Shown: positions 26,760-37,147 of the stretch, piece after piece
Layout of the letters: each line of letters begins with the position of its first letter
How positions within the stretch are numbered: position 1 is the first letter of the stretch
Assembly (NCBI RefSeq): GCF_002868715.1
Contig: NZ_PKLZ01000001.1
Location: 558,001 to 622,000 of the forward strand
Source of the DNA: Kineobactrum sediminis
Lineage (GTDB): Bacteria; Pseudomonadota; Gammaproteobacteria; Pseudomonadales; Halieaceae
DNA: 64,000 nt
Direction: 5' to 3'
Program-made: the position numbers and the translations under genes
The notes under the pieces: generated by a model
The model's input: only the letters and a program-made list of their open reading frames with translations
The model's database searches: none
Told to the model about the DNA's origin: nothing

Positions 26760-27152
26760 ATGAATGATGCCGCCCATCGTCCCCAGGGTATCCATCTGCA
26801 CCGCAAATCGCGTGAACTGGAACTGACTTACGCCGGCGAACAGAGCTACCGGCTCAGTTGCGAATACCTGCGGGTGTACTCGCCATCCGCTGAAGTGAAA
26901 GGCCATGGCCCCGGCCAGGAAGTGCTGCAGACCGGCAAGCAGCAGGTTACTATTACTGCTATCAAGCCCGTGGGGCACTATGCCCTGCAACTGGTATTTG
27001 ATGATGGTCACGATACCGGCCTGTACTCCTGGGACTACCTGTACCAGCTGTGCCGGGAGCAGGAATCCTGGTGGCAGGACTATCTCACGCGGATGGAAGC
27101 TGCGGGAGCCAGTCGCGACCCGCAGGTACAGGTTGTAAAATTCCAGCCCTGA
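26760..27152 (+). CDS. DUF971 family protein (gamma-butyrobetaine hydroxylase-like N-terminal domain)
   Basis: 130 residues forming a single DUF971 domain: the basic-acidic start [12 protein letters not shown], the core [18 protein letters not shown], and the closing [23 protein letters not shown]. The domain resembles the small N-terminal domain of gamma-butyrobetaine hydroxylase and often occurs near iron-sulfur or cofactor genes. No enzyme activity is apparent and its function is not known to me. It starts 29 bp after hslU, so it may share the heat-shock transcript. In Pseudomonas this gene is also beside hslU, with pha genes before ubiE; those are absent here. Confidence 0.85.
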   Translation: MNDAAHRPQGIHLHRKSRELELTYAGEQSYRLSCEYLRVYSPSAEVKGHGPGQEVLQTGKQQVTITAIKPVGHYALQLVFDDGHDTGLYSWDYLYQLCREQESWWQDYLTRMEAAGASRDPQVQVVKFQP

Positions 27153-27207
27153 CCGGGGCTTTGCATCACGCTACAATATGCGGTCAACTGTTGCCCGCGG
27201 AGGCCGC

Positions 27208-27957
27208 ATGAACGATAAAAGCACCACCCATTTTGGTTACAAGGAAGTTGACAGCGACGCCAAGGCGAGCCTGGTGGCTGGTGTCTTTCATTCCGTGGCC
27301 GCACGTTACGACCTGATGAACGACCTGATGTCCGGGGGCGTCCACCGAATCTGGAAACGCTTCACCATTGAACTCAGCGGCGTGCGTCCCGGCCAGTCTG
27401 TGCTCGACATTGCCGGTGGTACCGGTGACCTGGCGGCGCGTTTTGCCGGCATCGTAGGTGCCGAGGGTCGCGTGGTCCTGGCCGATATCAACGAATCCAT
27501 GCTGAGCGTGGGACGCGACAAACTGATAGACCAGGGTTACCAGGGCAATCTCGAGTACGTCCAGGCGGATGCGCAATACCTGCCTTTTCCCGACAACAGT
27601 TTCGACTGCGTCAGCATTGCCTTCGGTTTGCGCAATATTACCGACAAGGACCTGGCGCTGCGCTCGATGCTGCGGGTACTGAAGCCCGGCGGACGCCTGC
27701 TGATCCTGGAGTTTTCCAAACCCACCAACGCCTTACTCGGCAAGGCCTACGACAGCTACTCCTTCCGGGTACTGCCGGTGATGGGCAAACTGGTGGCGGG
27801 AGACAGTGATAGTTACCAGTACCTTGCGGAGTCGATTCGCATGCATCCCGACCAGGAAACCCTGCAGGAAATGATGGAAGATGCAGGCTTCACCAATTGT
27901 GAATACCACAACCTCACAGGTGGCGTGGTCGCCCTGCACCGGGGCATCAAGGCCTGA
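27208..27957 (+). CDS. ubiE: Ubiquinone/menaquinone C-methyltransferase UbiE
   Basis: 249 residues from ATG 27208 ([14 protein letters not shown]), with GGAGG 5 bp upstream; a longer in-frame reading begins before this ribosome site. The SAM-binding motif [14 protein letters not shown] (about 67) and the family signatures [15 protein letters not shown] and [17 protein letters not shown] are present. It methylates the quinone ring in ubiquinone synthesis. The next gene, ubiJ, starts after one base, so ubiE-ubiJ-ubiB form the usual operon. Confidence 0.97.
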   Translation: MNDKSTTHFGYKEVDSDAKASLVAGVFHSVAARYDLMNDLMSGGVHRIWKRFTIELSGVRPGQSVLDIAGGTGDLAARFAGIVGAEGRVVLADINESMLSVGRDKLIDQGYQGNLEYVQADAQYLPFPDNSFDCVSIAFGLRNITDKDLALRSMLRVLKPGGRLLILEFSKPTNALLGKAYDSYSFRVLPVMGKLVAGDSDSYQYLAESIRMHPDQETLQEMMEDAGFTNCEYHNLTGGVVALHRGIKA

Positions 27958-27958
27958 G

Positions 27959-28600
27959 ATGACAGCCGCAACAGACCCCACATTACGCACCGCCGCACTG
28001 GCGGCGCTGGAAGCCGCCATCAATCGGGCACTGGCACTTGACCCGGCGGCACTGCAGGCGCTGGGGCGGCTCTCGGGATATGTCTTTGCGATCGACTGCA
28101 CCGCACCGGCACTGCAGGTTTACCTGCAACCCGGCACGAACGGCCTGCGGCTGATGGGTCACTACGATGGGCCGGTTACTACCCGGGTTACCGGTGTCGC
28201 TTCTGATTTCACCCAACTGGCAAGCGCGCGCGATCCCGCCGCCGCACTGATCAACGGCCAGCTGATACTGGAAGGTGACAGTGGGCCGCTGATTGAACTG
28301 CAGAAAATACTGGCGGGGCTGGAACTCGACTGGGAGGCACCGCTGGTCGACTCCCTGGGTGATGTTGTCGGCCACCAGCTGGCACAGCTGCTGCGTACCG
28401 CTTTCACTACCGGTGGCAACCTGTCCCGCAGCCTGGCCAGGCAACTGGATGAGTTCATCCACGAGGAGGCACGGCTCAGCCCGCCACGGCTTGAGGTCGA
28501 GGATTTCTATCGCGACGTGCAGGCACTGGAGCAGCGGGTTGAGCGCCTGCAATCGCGCGTCAACCGGCTGCGCAGGCGGCTCCAGCAGGCGACCGGATGA
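27959..28600 (+). CDS. ubiJ: Ubiquinone biosynthesis accessory factor UbiJ (SCP2 domain)
   Basis: 213 residues from ATG 27959, one base after the ubiE stop. An N-terminal SCP2-like lipid-binding domain (about 15-110; [16 protein letters not shown], then [17 protein letters not shown]) precedes a helical C-terminus ending in a coiled coil ([21 protein letters not shown]). UbiJ is a non-catalytic organiser of the soluble ubiquinone-synthesis complex. Placement between ubiE and ubiB, with a 4-bp overlap into ubiB, supports the assignment. Confidence 0.92.
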   Translation: MTAATDPTLRTAALAALEAAINRALALDPAALQALGRLSGYVFAIDCTAPALQVYLQPGTNGLRLMGHYDGPVTTRVTGVASDFTQLASARDPAAALINGQLILEGDSGPLIELQKILAGLELDWEAPLVDSLGDVVGHQLAQLLRTAFTTGGNLSRSLARQLDEFIHEEARLSPPRLEVEDFYRDVQALEQRVERLQSRVNRLRRRLQQATG

Positions 28601-30255
28601 ACTCGGTCATGCTCTCGCGCAGCCGGCGTTTATTGCGCATCCTGCGTATTGCACGGCGCTACCGGCTACACGAATTTATCGACAAAAGTACGCTGCCGCC
28701 GCTGCCGCGACTGTTGCTGAAGTTACTACCCCGGCGCTCAGCCAACAAAGCAGGCCTCGATCGTGGCCAGAGCCTGCGTCTGACTCTTGAGGAACTCGGT
28801 CCGGTATTCATCAAGTTTGGCCAGTTGCTATCCACCCGACGGGACCTGTTGCCACCGGATATTGCCGATGAGCTGGCCAAGTTGCAGGACAAGGTGCCGC
28901 CTTTCGATGAAAGCCAGGCCCGCACCATTATCGAAACTGCCCTGGGCGCGCCGGTCACCAGCCTGTTTGCGCATTTTGATACCCTGCCGATGGCATCGGC
29001 GTCGGTCGCCCAGGTGCACGGCGCCACCCTGCACGGTGGCGAGGCGGTGGTGGTAAAGGTTCTCAGGCCGGGTATCGAAGCGGTCATCCGCCAGGATCTC
29101 GCGCTGCTGTATACCCTGGCCCGGCTGGTGAGGCGCTACTTGCCCGACGGCCGACGGCTGCGCCCGGTAGAGGTCGTCGCCGACTACGAGCTGGTGATCA
29201 TTGACGAACTGGATTTGCGCCGGGAGGCCGCCAATGCCTGCCAGCTGCGACGCAATTTTGAAGACAGCACCCTGGTCTACGTGCCGCAGATCTACTGGGA
29301 TTTTACCCGCCGCAACGTAATGGTGTCAGAGCGCATTGCCGGCATTCCGGTGACCGACCTGGAAACCCTGCAGGCCCGGGGCACCGATCTCAAGTTACTG
29401 GCGGAGCGGGGTGTGGAGATTTTCTTCACCCAGGTATTCCGGGACAACTTCTTCCACGCCGACATGCATCCGGGCAATATCTTCGTTGACGCTACCGACC
29501 CGGCAAACCCGGGCTACATGGCCGTAGATTGCGCCATCGTGGGCAGCCTCAGCGATGCGGATCAGTATTACCTGGCGCGCAACCTGCTGGCGGTGTTTCG
29601 CCGCGATTACCGGGAAGTGGCGCAACTGCATGTAGAGTGTGGCTGGGTCCCCCCGGAGACCCGGGTCCAGGATTTTGAGTCTGCCATGCGAGCGGTCTGT
29701 GAACCGGTGTTTGAGCGGCCCATCAGTGATATCTCCTTCGGCCAGTTGTTGATTTACCTGTTCAGCACTGCCCGTCGCTTTGATATGGAGGTGCAACCGG
29801 CACTGGTGCTACTGCAAAAGACCCTGCTCAACATCGAGGGACTGGGACGTCAACTGTATCCCCAGCTTAATCTCTGGGATACCGCGCAGCCCTTCCTTGA
29901 GCACTGGATACGGGACCGTTACTCCCCACAGGCAGTGCTCGGGCGAATGCAGCGGCAGCTGCCCTCATGGCTGGAACAATTGCCTACCCTGCCGGATATG
30001 ATACTGAATAACCTGCAACAATCCGGTAACACCTCCGCCCGGCAGGTTCGCGAGCTGGAGCTGCGGACCAGCCAGCTGGAGCGGAGGCAACAGTGCAGCC
30101 GTCGCCGGCAGTTGCTGGCAATCCCCGTCGGCCTGCTGGCCCTGGTGCTGGCTGTACCGGGTGGCAGTGCCCATCTTGCGACGGTACCTGCCTCCAGCTG
30201 GGGACTCGCGGCACTGGCACTGCTGCTGTTGTGGCCCCGGAGTGGGCAACAATGA
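28597..30255 (+). CDS. ubiB: Ubiquinone biosynthesis regulatory kinase-like protein UbiB
   Basis: 552 residues. The atypical kinase has the KxGQ segment ([16 protein letters not shown]), the alanine-rich nucleotide loop ASVAQVHGA and an HADMHPGN catalytic loop. Two C-terminal hydrophobic segments (about 500-518 and 527-545) anchor it in the inner membrane. UbiB is required for CoQ synthesis, probably through ATPase-driven lipid extraction. It starts within the ubiJ stop (ATGA overlap). Confidence 0.97.
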   Translation: MNSVMLSRSRRLLRILRIARRYRLHEFIDKSTLPPLPRLLLKLLPRRSANKAGLDRGQSLRLTLEELGPVFIKFGQLLSTRRDLLPPDIADELAKLQDKVPPFDESQARTIIETALGAPVTSLFAHFDTLPMASASVAQVHGATLHGGEAVVVKVLRPGIEAVIRQDLALLYTLARLVRRYLPDGRRLRPVEVVADYELVIIDELDLRREAANACQLRRNFEDSTLVYVPQIYWDFTRRNVMVSERIAGIPVTDLETLQARGTDLKLLAERGVEIFFTQVFRDNFFHADMHPGNIFVDATDPANPGYMAVDCAIVGSLSDADQYYLARNLLAVFRRDYREVAQLHVECGWVPPETRVQDFESAMRAVCEPVFERPISDISFGQLLIYLFSTARRFDMEVQPALVLLQKTLLNIEGLGRQLYPQLNLWDTAQPFLEHWIRDRYSPQAVLGRMQRQLPSWLEQLPTLPDMILNNLQQSGNTSARQVRELELRTSQLERRQQCSRRRQLLAIPVGLLALVLAVPGGSAHLATVPASSWGLAALALLLLWPRSGQQ

Positions 30256-30313
30256 TGTATCGCGATAAATGCTACAATACGAGACCTGACCCCCGACCAG
30301 TAGCAGTTATACG

Positions 30314-30715
30314 ATGACCGGACCGAATTCTCTAACCACGACGGTACGCTGGAATGACCAGGGTCTGGTAGCAGCGATTGCGCAGGACTGGGAGACAGGC
30401 GAGGTGCTGATGCTGGCGTGGATGAACGCCGAGGCGCTGGCGCTTACCGCGCAGGAGGGCCGCGCGGTGTACTGGTCGCGGTCCCGCGGGCAGCTCTGGC
30501 GCAAGGGCGAGAGCTCCGGCAATGTCCAACGGGTCCGCGAGCTACGGCTGGACTGCGATGCCGATGCGGTACTGCTGAAAGTGGAACAACTGGGCGGGAT
30601 TGCCTGTCACACGGGCAGGCGCAGCTGTTTTTACCAACGCTGGCAGGACGATGCCTGGGTGGTAACCGATACCGTTATCAAGACACCGGAAGAATTGTAC
30701 GGAAAGCCCGAATGA
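30314..30715 (+). CDS. hisI: Phosphoribosyl-AMP cyclohydrolase
   Basis: 133 residues, the stand-alone HisI domain. The conserved [11 protein letters not shown], the metal ligands in the DCDADA region, and the [10 protein letters not shown] segment are visible. It opens the adenine ring of phosphoribosyl-AMP in histidine synthesis. It is separate from HisE here, unlike the fused HisIE of enterics, and overlaps hisE by 4 bp (ATGA). Confidence 0.96.
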   Translation: MTGPNSLTTTVRWNDQGLVAAIAQDWETGEVLMLAWMNAEALALTAQEGRAVYWSRSRGQLWRKGESSGNVQRVRELRLDCDADAVLLKVEQLGGIACHTGRRSCFYQRWQDDAWVVTDTVIKTPEELYGKPE

Positions 30716-31056
30716 ACGATATTCTACAACATCTGGACCTCATACTCGCACAGCGCAAGCAGGCAGATCCCGAGAGCTCCTATGTGGCCAGCCTGCATGA
30801 AAAGGGTTTGAACCGGATTCTGGAAAAAGTCGGTGAAGAGGCGACCGAGGTTATTCTCGCCGCCAAGGACTCGGCGGGAGAGGGCGACAACACGGCGCTC
30901 GTAGGCGAGGTGGCCGATCTGTGGTTTCATACCCTGGTCATGCTGTCTCACCTGGACACAGGCTCGGCGGCGGTACTGGAGTGCCTGCAGGATCGCTTCG
31001 GCCTGTCGGGACTGGAAGAAAAAGCTGCCCGCGGTGAATCAACGGGTACCCCATAA
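30712..31056 (+). CDS. hisE: Phosphoribosyl-ATP pyrophosphatase
   Basis: 114 residues from the ATG that overlaps the hisI stop. All-alpha MazG-like fold with the metal-binding [16 protein letters not shown] and [13 protein letters not shown] segments. It removes pyrophosphate from phosphoribosyl-ATP, the step before HisI. Stand-alone HisE and HisI next to tatA follow the Pseudomonas order. Confidence 0.96.
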   Translation: MNDILQHLDLILAQRKQADPESSYVASLHEKGLNRILEKVGEEATEVILAAKDSAGEGDNTALVGEVADLWFHTLVMLSHLDTGSAAVLECLQDRFGLSGLEEKAARGESTGTP

Positions 31057-31088
31057 CGTTTTGTTACAGTGCAAAGAGGGAAAAGGCA

Positions 31089-31310
31089 ATGGGAATCGGC
31101 GGCATTAGTATCTGGCAATTATTGATCATTCTGGCAATCGTGATCATGTTATTCGGCACCAAGCGCCTGCGCACCATTGGTAGCGATCTGGGCAGTGCCG
31201 TGAAGGGCTTTCGCAAGAGCATGGGCGATGATGACAGCGAGGCCCAGAAAGCATCTTCGGAGGAGGAGGAACAACCCTCGCCCCGGAACGACGGCAACGA
31301 TAAAGCGTAA
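31089..31310 (+). CDS. tatA: Sec-independent protein translocase TatA
   Basis: 73 residues. One N-terminal transmembrane helix (about 7-22, [18 protein letters not shown]) is followed by the FG-TKRL hinge and an amphipathic helix with [12 protein letters not shown]. The acidic tail is rich in E, D and S. TatA oligomers form the folded-protein passage. AGGG lies before the start. It is the first gene of tatABC, 32 bp after hisE. Confidence 0.95.
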   Translation: MGIGGISIWQLLIILAIVIMLFGTKRLRTIGSDLGSAVKGFRKSMGDDDSEAQKASSEEEEQPSPRNDGNDKA

Positions 31311-31319
31311 CGCGCAGCC

Positions 31320-31664
31320 ATGTTTGACATAGGCTTTACCGAACTGGTGATAATAGCCGTGGTCGGTCTGCTGGTGATAGGCCCCGAGCGGCTGCCCGGC
31401 GCAATTCGCACCGGTAGCGCCTGGGTCCATCGGATCAAGCGTGGCTTTAACGACATCCGCCAGGAAGTTTCCCAGGAACTGCACAATGATGCTGTGCTGC
31501 AGGAACTACGCAAAACCGGTGCCGACCTCCAGGCCAGCGCGCGCGAAGCGGAGCGGGAATTGAGAGACACCGTAAAAGCCGTAGACCCTGAAGACACTAA
31601 AAGCACTAAAGACACCGAAGACACTCAAAAGCCCGCATCATCGCAGGAACCCCCGGCACCATGA
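31320..31664 (+). CDS. tatB: Sec-independent protein translocase TatB
   Basis: 114 residues. The start [26 protein letters not shown] is diagnostic: Glu8 in the membrane helix, then a GPERLP hinge. A long amphipathic helix follows. The C-terminal tail has a short repetitive Asp/Thr/Lys run ([13 protein letters not shown]) from near-repeated GAAGACACT DNA. TatB with TatC binds twin-arginine signal peptides. It overlaps tatC by 4 bp. Confidence 0.95.
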   Translation: MFDIGFTELVIIAVVGLLVIGPERLPGAIRTGSAWVHRIKRGFNDIRQEVSQELHNDAVLQELRKTGADLQASAREAERELRDTVKAVDPEDTKSTKDTEDTQKPASSQEPPAP

Positions 31665-32413
31665 GCGAAGACTCTGCCGACCAGCCACTGCCGCTGGTCG
31701 CCCACCTGACCGAACTGCGCGACCGCCTGCTGCGCGCGATGCTCGCCATTCTGGTAGTTTTCATCTGCCTGTTTCCCTTTGCCAACGAAATCTACGCCTT
31801 TGTCTCGTTGCCGCTGCGGTCGCTGTTACCGGAGGGAGCGACCATGATAGCGACCGAGGTGGCGTCCCCCTTCCTGACACCCTTCAAGCTGACCCTGGTA
31901 GCAGCGATTTTTCTGGCGGTTCCCTACGTGCTCTACCAGGTCTGGAGTTTTATTGCGCCCGGCATGTATCGCCATGAAAAACGTCTGGCAATACCCCTGC
32001 TCGCCTCCAGTGTCCTGCTGTTCTATGCCGGTGCAGCGTTTGCCTACTATGTGGTATTCCCGCTGATTTTCGGCTTCTTCACCAGTGTCGGGCCCGAAGA
32101 TATCGCCATCATGACAGACATCAACAGCTACCTGAATTTCGTTCTCAAGCTGTTTTTTGCCTTTGGAATCGCTTTCGAGATACCCATTGCCGCAGTGATC
32201 ATGATCTGGGCCGGAATCACCACGCCGGAAGACCTGGTGAAAAAGAGACCTTACATTATTGTAGGATGCTTCATATTCGGCATGCTCCTGACACCGCCGG
32301 ACATTATCTCGCAGGCACTGCTGGCGATTCCCATGTGGATATTGTTTGAGATAGGTGTATTTTTTGGCCGCTTTATCCAGCGTCGGGGCCAGGCCGCTCA
32401 GGGCGAGGAGTAG
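31661..32413 (+). CDS. tatC: Sec-independent protein translocase TatC
   Basis: 250 residues with six predicted membrane helices. The cytoplasmic N-terminus with [12 protein letters not shown] and the conserved FLTPFKL and [17 protein letters not shown] segments are TatC hallmarks; the latter holds the signal-peptide-binding glutamate region. It follows tatB with a 4-bp overlap. An ABC-exporter frame begins just after its stop. Confidence 0.96.
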   Translation: MSEDSADQPLPLVAHLTELRDRLLRAMLAILVVFICLFPFANEIYAFVSLPLRSLLPEGATMIATEVASPFLTPFKLTLVAAIFLAVPYVLYQVWSFIAPGMYRHEKRLAIPLLASSVLLFYAGAAFAYYVVFPLIFGFFTSVGPEDIAIMTDINSYLNFVLKLFFAFGIAFEIPIAAVIMIWAGITTPEDLVKKRPYIIVGCFIFGMLLTPPDIISQALLAIPMWILFEIGVFFGRFIQRRGQAAQGEE

Positions 32414-32487
32414 TCCCGCTGTCTTCAACCCGCTCGCTATCGCCGCTGCTCTCAGTATTCCGCTTTCTGCTACCCTATCGTGGACGA

Positions 32488-34161
32488 ATGCTGGCGGCCG
32501 GTACTGCCCTGGTCTTCACCGCAGGAGCTACGCTGTTCCTGGGTCGCGGCATTCAAATGCTGATCGACGAGGGTTTTGGGGGCGGCACCAGCGAAGACCT
32601 GCGCGCTGCAATCAGCGTGATCATGGTAATAGCAGGTGCCATGGCAATCGGCACCTTCGCGCGCTTTTACCTGGTTTCATGGCTGGGAGAACGGGTAAGC
32701 GCCGACATTCGCAAGGCGGTATTCAACAACATCATCCACCTCCACCCCGGTTACTTTGAAACCAACCGCAGCGGCGAGATCATGTCCCGCCTGACGACCG
32801 ATACCACTTTGCTGCAAACTATCATCGGCTCCTCCCTGAGTATGGCGCTGCGCAGCGGCCTGACATTAACCGGCGGCCTGGTACTGATGTTTGTCACCAA
32901 CGTCAAACTGAGCCTGATTATTACCGCCGGCGTACCCCTGGTCCTGCTGCCCATCCTGATATTCGGGCGGCGGGTGCGACGCCTTTCCACCGAAAGCCAG
33001 GACAGTATCGCCAGTGTCGGCAGTTACGCGGGGGAGATCATCCAGCACATCCGCACTGTGCAAAGCTACACCAGTGAAAACCGGGAAAGCACGGCGTTTT
33101 CCGGGGAAGTAGAGCGCGCCTTCAGCATCGCCAGGCGCCGTATCCGCCAGCGGGCACTACTGGTCTGCATGGCCATTTTATTATTGTTCACCGGTATGGG
33201 AGTCATGCTGTGGAGTGGCGGCCAGGATGTGATCACCGGCCGCATGAGTGGTGGCGAGCTGGGCGCGTTCGTGTTTTACGCGATGATGGTGGGCTCGGGG
33301 TTTGCCACGATATCCGAAGTCTGGGGCGAGTTACAAAGAGCCGCCGGAGCAGCCGAACGACTCCTGGAACTGGTACACACCCGCAGTGAGCTGGTGGATA
33401 CGGGCAGCACACCCGACTTGCCCGTGGCGCGCCTGGAACTGCGTCACCTGAGCTTTGCCTATCCTGCACGTCCGGCTGACCCGGCGCTGCGCGGGGTCTC
33501 GCTGACCATAGATCCCGGCAAGAGCCTGGCGCTGGTTGGGCCGTCGGGGGCCGGTAAATCAACCCTGTTCGAGCTGCTGCAACGCTTTTACGATCCCCAG
33601 GAAGGCAGCATCGTTTTTGATGGCGTGGACATCCGCGATATGGGCCTGCAGACCCTGCGCCAGCAGCTGGCACTGGTACCCCAGCAACCGGCCCTGTTCA
33701 CCGATACCGTGCGCTACAACATCGCCTACGGTAAAGCTTGCGCCACTGACCGGGAAATAGAGGCTGCCGCCCGGGCCGCACATGCACACGAATTCATTAT
33801 TGCGTTGCCAGGCGGCTATTCCAGTCACCTGGGGGAGCAGGGAGTCCGCCTCTCCGGTGGGCAGCGACAACGTATCGCCCTGGCAAGGGCCATACTCAAT
33901 AATCCGCGAGTGCTGCTACTGGATGAGGCAACCAGCGCCCTGGACAGCGAAAGTGAGCACCAGGTGCAACTGGCACTACACGAACTGATGCGCGACCGGA
34001 CGACTGTGATAATAGCCCACCGCCTGTCGACCATTTTGCATGCGGACCGGATTGCGGTCCTCGACCGGGGTGAATTGATTGCAACGGGAACTCACCAGAG
34101 TCTGCTGCAAGACTGCGAACTCTACGCCCGCCTGGCCAGCCTTCAGTTCCAGGATGTGTAG
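32488..34161 (+). CDS. ABC exporter, fused permease and ATPase (ABCB/MsbA type)
   Basis: 557 residues from ATG 32488. Six membrane helices (about 1-285), including the FARFYLVSWLGERVSADIRKAVFNN loop, precede an ATPase domain with Walker A GPSGAGKST (about 350), Q-loop, signature LSGGQRQR and Walker B VLLLDEATSALD. The first helix looks clipped. The frame is open upstream and 32419-32487 encodes family-like sequence (LSPLL then FRFLLPYRGR). There is no ATG, GTG or TTG there, but AGGAG lies 8 bp before a CTG at 32419, so the true start may be that CTG (580 residues). The substrate is unknown; lipid or peptide export is a guess from the family. Confidence 0.85.
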   Translation: MLAAGTALVFTAGATLFLGRGIQMLIDEGFGGGTSEDLRAAISVIMVIAGAMAIGTFARFYLVSWLGERVSADIRKAVFNNIIHLHPGYFETNRSGEIMSRLTTDTTLLQTIIGSSLSMALRSGLTLTGGLVLMFVTNVKLSLIITAGVPLVLLPILIFGRRVRRLSTESQDSIASVGSYAGEIIQHIRTVQSYTSENRESTAFSGEVERAFSIARRRIRQRALLVCMAILLLFTGMGVMLWSGGQDVITGRMSGGELGAFVFYAMMVGSGFATISEVWGELQRAAGAAERLLELVHTRSELVDTGSTPDLPVARLELRHLSFAYPARPADPALRGVSLTIDPGKSLALVGPSGAGKSTLFELLQRFYDPQEGSIVFDGVDIRDMGLQTLRQQLALVPQQPALFTDTVRYNIAYGKACATDREIEAAARAAHAHEFIIALPGGYSSHLGEQGVRLSGGQRQRIALARAILNNPRVLLLDEATSALDSESEHQVQLALHELMRDRTTVIIAHRLSTILHADRIAVLDRGELIATGTHQSLLQDCELYARLASLQFQDV

Positions 34162-34217
34162 GGACTCGCCGTCGGCCGGGTTATCCCATCGCGAGAGCTG
34201 AACGCGAGGTAATGAAG

Positions 34218-34239
34218 AACCGCCCCCGAAGGGGCGGTT
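34218..34239. terminator. Hairpin between convergent ABC exporter and pntB genes
   Basis: A perfect 9-bp inverted repeat (34218-34226 with 34231-34239) has the loop CGAA; read on the minus strand it is a C(UUCG)G tetraloop. It lies where two convergent genes end. There is no proper U run on either side, so termination is likely but not certain. Confidence 0.55.
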
Positions 34240-34247
34240 GAAGAAGA

Positions 34248-35609
34248 TTAGCTGAACTCGCGAATCAGGCCGGCGATGCTCTCCTTGGCGTCGCCAAACA
34301 ACATCCGCGTGTTGTCCTTGTAGAACAGCGGGTTCTCAATGCCGGCAAAGCCTGATGCCATGGAGCGCTTGAGTACAAACACGGTGCGCGCCTTGTCGAC
34401 GTTGATCACCGGCATACCATAAATCGGACTCGATTCAACTTCCCGCGCCGCCGGGTTAACGACGTCGTTGGCGCCAATCACGATTGCCACGTCAACGGTC
34501 TCCATGCGTGGATTGATATCGTCCATTTCCAGCAACTGGTCATACGGCACATCGGCCTCGGCCAGCAATACATTCATGTGGCCGGGCATGCGACCCGCTA
34601 CCGGGTGGATACCGAAGTTTACTTCGCAACCATTTTCCTCAAGTAACTCCGCAAGCTCCTTCACCACATGCTGCGCCTGCGCCACCGCCATGCCGTAGCC
34701 CGGGATAATAGCGACGTTGGTCGCCGCTTCCAGCACGTAGTAGGCGTCTTCCACGGAGATCGGCTTGATTTCACCCTCGACCGTGGTCTCGACTGTGCTC
34801 ACACTGCCAAAACCACTGAACAGCACATTAGTGAGCGACCGATTCATGGCCTTGCACATGATCTGGGTAAGAATGATCCCGGAGGCTCCCACCAGCGCAC
34901 CTGCAACAATCAGGATATTGCTGTTGATGGCAAAACCCGCCGCACAGGCGGCAAGACCCGAATAGGAGTTGAGCAGGGAGATCACCACCGGCATATCGGC
35001 GCCACCAATGGGGATGACGGCCATTACGCCGAACAGCAGCGACAGTCCTATGATCAGGTAAAGCCACTGGCTGCTTTCCGGCTGCAGGCAAAACATCACG
35101 GCACTGACAACAATACCGGCCACAATCAGGCTGTTGACTATCTGTTGCCCGCGGAAAGTCACCGCACCGCTACCGATGGTTTCGCTGAGCTTGCCCCAGG
35201 CCACCAGTGAACCGGTAAAGGTCAGGCCACCGATAAGAATGGAGAGCACAATCGTTACCAGGGTGAAGGTACTGCCCGCGGTTGCCAACGCCGCGGCGCC
35301 GACCAGCAAGCTGGCCATGCCGCCGAAACCATTGAACAGCGCCACCATTTCCGGCATGGAGGTCATTTGCACAAATCGTGCGGCAACGGCACCAATCGCT
35401 CCACCCAGGACAAAGCCCAGCACAATCCACTGGTATTCAACTATTCCCTGGTCGAGCAGTGCGGCGACAATCGCCAGCAACATACCGACCGCGGAGAGCA
35501 TATTCCCACGCCGGGCCGTTGCGGCAGAACCCAGCAATTTCAGGCCGAAAATAAACAGCGCCGCAGCGACAACGAAGGCCATCTGAATAGCCAATCCCAT
35601 AGCGCTCAT
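34248..35609 (-). CDS. pntB: Proton-translocating NAD(P) transhydrogenase subunit beta
   Basis: 453 residues. About nine membrane helices (domain II) occupy residues 1-260. Domain III follows, with the NADP(H)-binding PGYGMAVAQAQH loop (about 303) and VAIVIGANDVVNPAA (about 390). With the alpha subunits it couples proton entry to NADPH formation from NADH in the inner membrane. It overlaps the preceding small gene by one base. Confidence 0.96.
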   Translation of the reverse strand: MSAMGLAIQMAFVVAAALFIFGLKLLGSAATARRGNMLSAVGMLLAIVAALLDQGIVEYQWIVLGFVLGGAIGAVAARFVQMTSMPEMVALFNGFGGMASLLVGAAALATAGSTFTLVTIVLSILIGGLTFTGSLVAWGKLSETIGSGAVTFRGQQIVNSLIVAGIVVSAVMFCLQPESSQWLYLIIGLSLLFGVMAVIPIGGADMPVVISLLNSYSGLAACAAGFAINSNILIVAGALVGASGIILTQIMCKAMNRSLTNVLFSGFGSVSTVETTVEGEIKPISVEDAYYVLEAATNVAIIPGYGMAVAQAQHVVKELAELLEENGCEVNFGIHPVAGRMPGHMNVLLAEADVPYDQLLEMDDINPRMETVDVAIVIGANDVVNPAAREVESSPIYGMPVINVDKARTVFVLKRSMASGFAGIENPLFYKDNTRMLFGDAKESIAGLIREFS

Positions 35610-35893
35610 TATTTACTACCCCTTTTCTTGAACATCGCAAGCATGCGATCAGTGACCATATAACCGCCCACCACGTTAACCGTGGCAAGCGCAACCGCTG
35701 CCGCACCCAACCAGTTGGACAGATCCTGCTGCCCGGTTCCGGCCAGGCTGATCGCGCCGACCACGGTAATGCCGGATATGGCGTTGGCACCCGACATCAG
35801 CGGTGTGTGCAGTGTCGCAGGGACCTTGTTGATGAGCTCGAAGCCGAGAAAAATCGACAACATGAGGATAAATACCAGGAATATCAGTTCCAT
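35609..35893 (-). CDS. pntAB: NAD(P) transhydrogenase subunit alpha, membrane part (alpha-2)
   Basis: 94 residues from ATG 35893 (MELIFLVFILMLSIFLGFEL), containing three membrane helices and the conserved VPATLHTPLMSGANAISGI segment. It corresponds to the C-terminal half of E. coli PntA, encoded separately here as in many non-enteric bacteria. It starts 1 bp after the pntAA stop and shares a base with pntB, so the three genes are translated as a coupled unit. Confidence 0.95.
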   Translation of the reverse strand: MELIFLVFILMLSIFLGFELINKVPATLHTPLMSGANAISGITVVGAISLAGTGQQDLSNWLGAAAVALATVNVVGGYMVTDRMLAMFKKRGSK

Positions 35894-35894
35894 A

Positions 35895-37037
35895 TCAGTT
35901 GGCCCCCTCCAGGATATTCTTGATGGTTTCGTTGGTGACTTCTCCGCCATGGGTGATCACACAGCCGGGCAAAATGTCGTGCTCGAAGTCAATCGCGAAG
36001 AGATTTTTCTCCTTGTCCCAGACATCCTCCACCAGATTGAACAGGTTATTGGCGTACATGTGGCTGGCATCCCGGCACACTTCATTGGGGAGGTTGCCCT
36101 TGCCGATAATGGTGACGCCATTCACGTTGACGACCTCGTTGGCTACTGAGCCTTCAACGTTGCCGCCGGTTTCCGCTGCCATGTCCACAATGACCGAGCC
36201 GGGCTGCATGCCCTCGACCATATCGCTGGTCACGATAACAGGAGGCTTGCGGCCAAACACCTGGGCGGTGGTGATTACCACGTCGGATTCAGCAATGGTG
36301 GCTTTCTGCGCGTCGCGCTGTTTCTGGATCTGTTCCGGCGTCAGTTCGGTGGCGTAACCCGCCGAGGTTTCACCGGTCTCACCCAGATCAATCTCCAGAA
36401 AACTTGCTCCCAGGGATTGTACCTGTTCGGCAACCACGGCACGGGTGTCGAAGGCGGTAACCCGCGCGCCCAGGCGCTTGGCGGTCGCGATGGCCTGCAG
36501 CCCCGCAACACCCGCGCCAATGACAAAGACCCTGGCTGGCTTCAGTGTGCCCGCGGGGGTCATCATCATGGGAAAAATCCGGGGCAGATGGGTTGCAGCC
36601 TGCAGCACCATCACATAACCGGCAAGGTTCGCCTGGGAGCTGAGTGCGTCCATTTTCTGGCTGCGGGTGGTACGCGGGATCATTTCCATGCTGATGGCCG
36701 TTACGCCCTGCTCCTGCAGTGCGCGCACCAGGTCATGCTCATTGAACGGATCCAGGTAACTGATATGAATGCAGCCGGATTTCATCATCGGCACTTCATC
36801 GCGCTGTGGTTTGCGCAAACGCAGCAGCATGTCTGCCTCCCGGAAAAGGGCTTCCCGGTCTGTGCTGACAGTTGCGCCGGCCTCAATGTATTGATCGTCG
36901 GTGAAGCCGGACCCAAGGCCCATGTCACTCTCAATGACGAGCTCAGCACCGAGTCGGCATAGTTTTTTAGCCGTCTCCGGTGTCACTGGCACCCGGTTCT
37001 CACCGGGGTGCGTCTCCCTCGGAATTGCGATACGCAT
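35895..37037 (-). CDS. pntAA: NAD(P) transhydrogenase subunit alpha, NAD-binding part (alpha-1)
   Basis: 380 residues forming soluble domain I. The start MRIAIPRETHPGENRVPVTPE and the NAD-binding FVIGAGVAGLQAIATAKRLGA (about 171) are characteristic of the alanine-dehydrogenase/PNT family. The RLRK-RDE segment and separate membrane subunits rule out alanine dehydrogenase. AAGGACT lies just before the ATG. It is the first gene of the pntAA-pntAB-pntB operon. Confidence 0.96.
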   Translation of the reverse strand: MRIAIPRETHPGENRVPVTPETAKKLCRLGAELVIESDMGLGSGFTDDQYIEAGATVSTDREALFREADMLLRLRKPQRDEVPMMKSGCIHISYLDPFNEHDLVRALQEQGVTAISMEMIPRTTRSQKMDALSSQANLAGYVMVLQAATHLPRIFPMMMTPAGTLKPARVFVIGAGVAGLQAIATAKRLGARVTAFDTRAVVAEQVQSLGASFLEIDLGETGETSAGYATELTPEQIQKQRDAQKATIAESDVVITTAQVFGRKPPVIVTSDMVEGMQPGSVIVDMAAETGGNVEGSVANEVVNVNGVTIIGKGNLPNEVCRDASHMYANNLFNLVEDVWDKEKNLFAIDFEHDILPGCVITHGGEVTNETIKNILEGAN

Positions 37038-37147
37038 AGTCCTTGTTACCCCATACTTTTTTCGTTAGCCTGCGCCCCTTTTGCGGGACCTTGTTGTCTG
37101 CCCTTGCAGCGCAGCCATGAACGACTGCGCCGAATTAGCGGCGGAGC

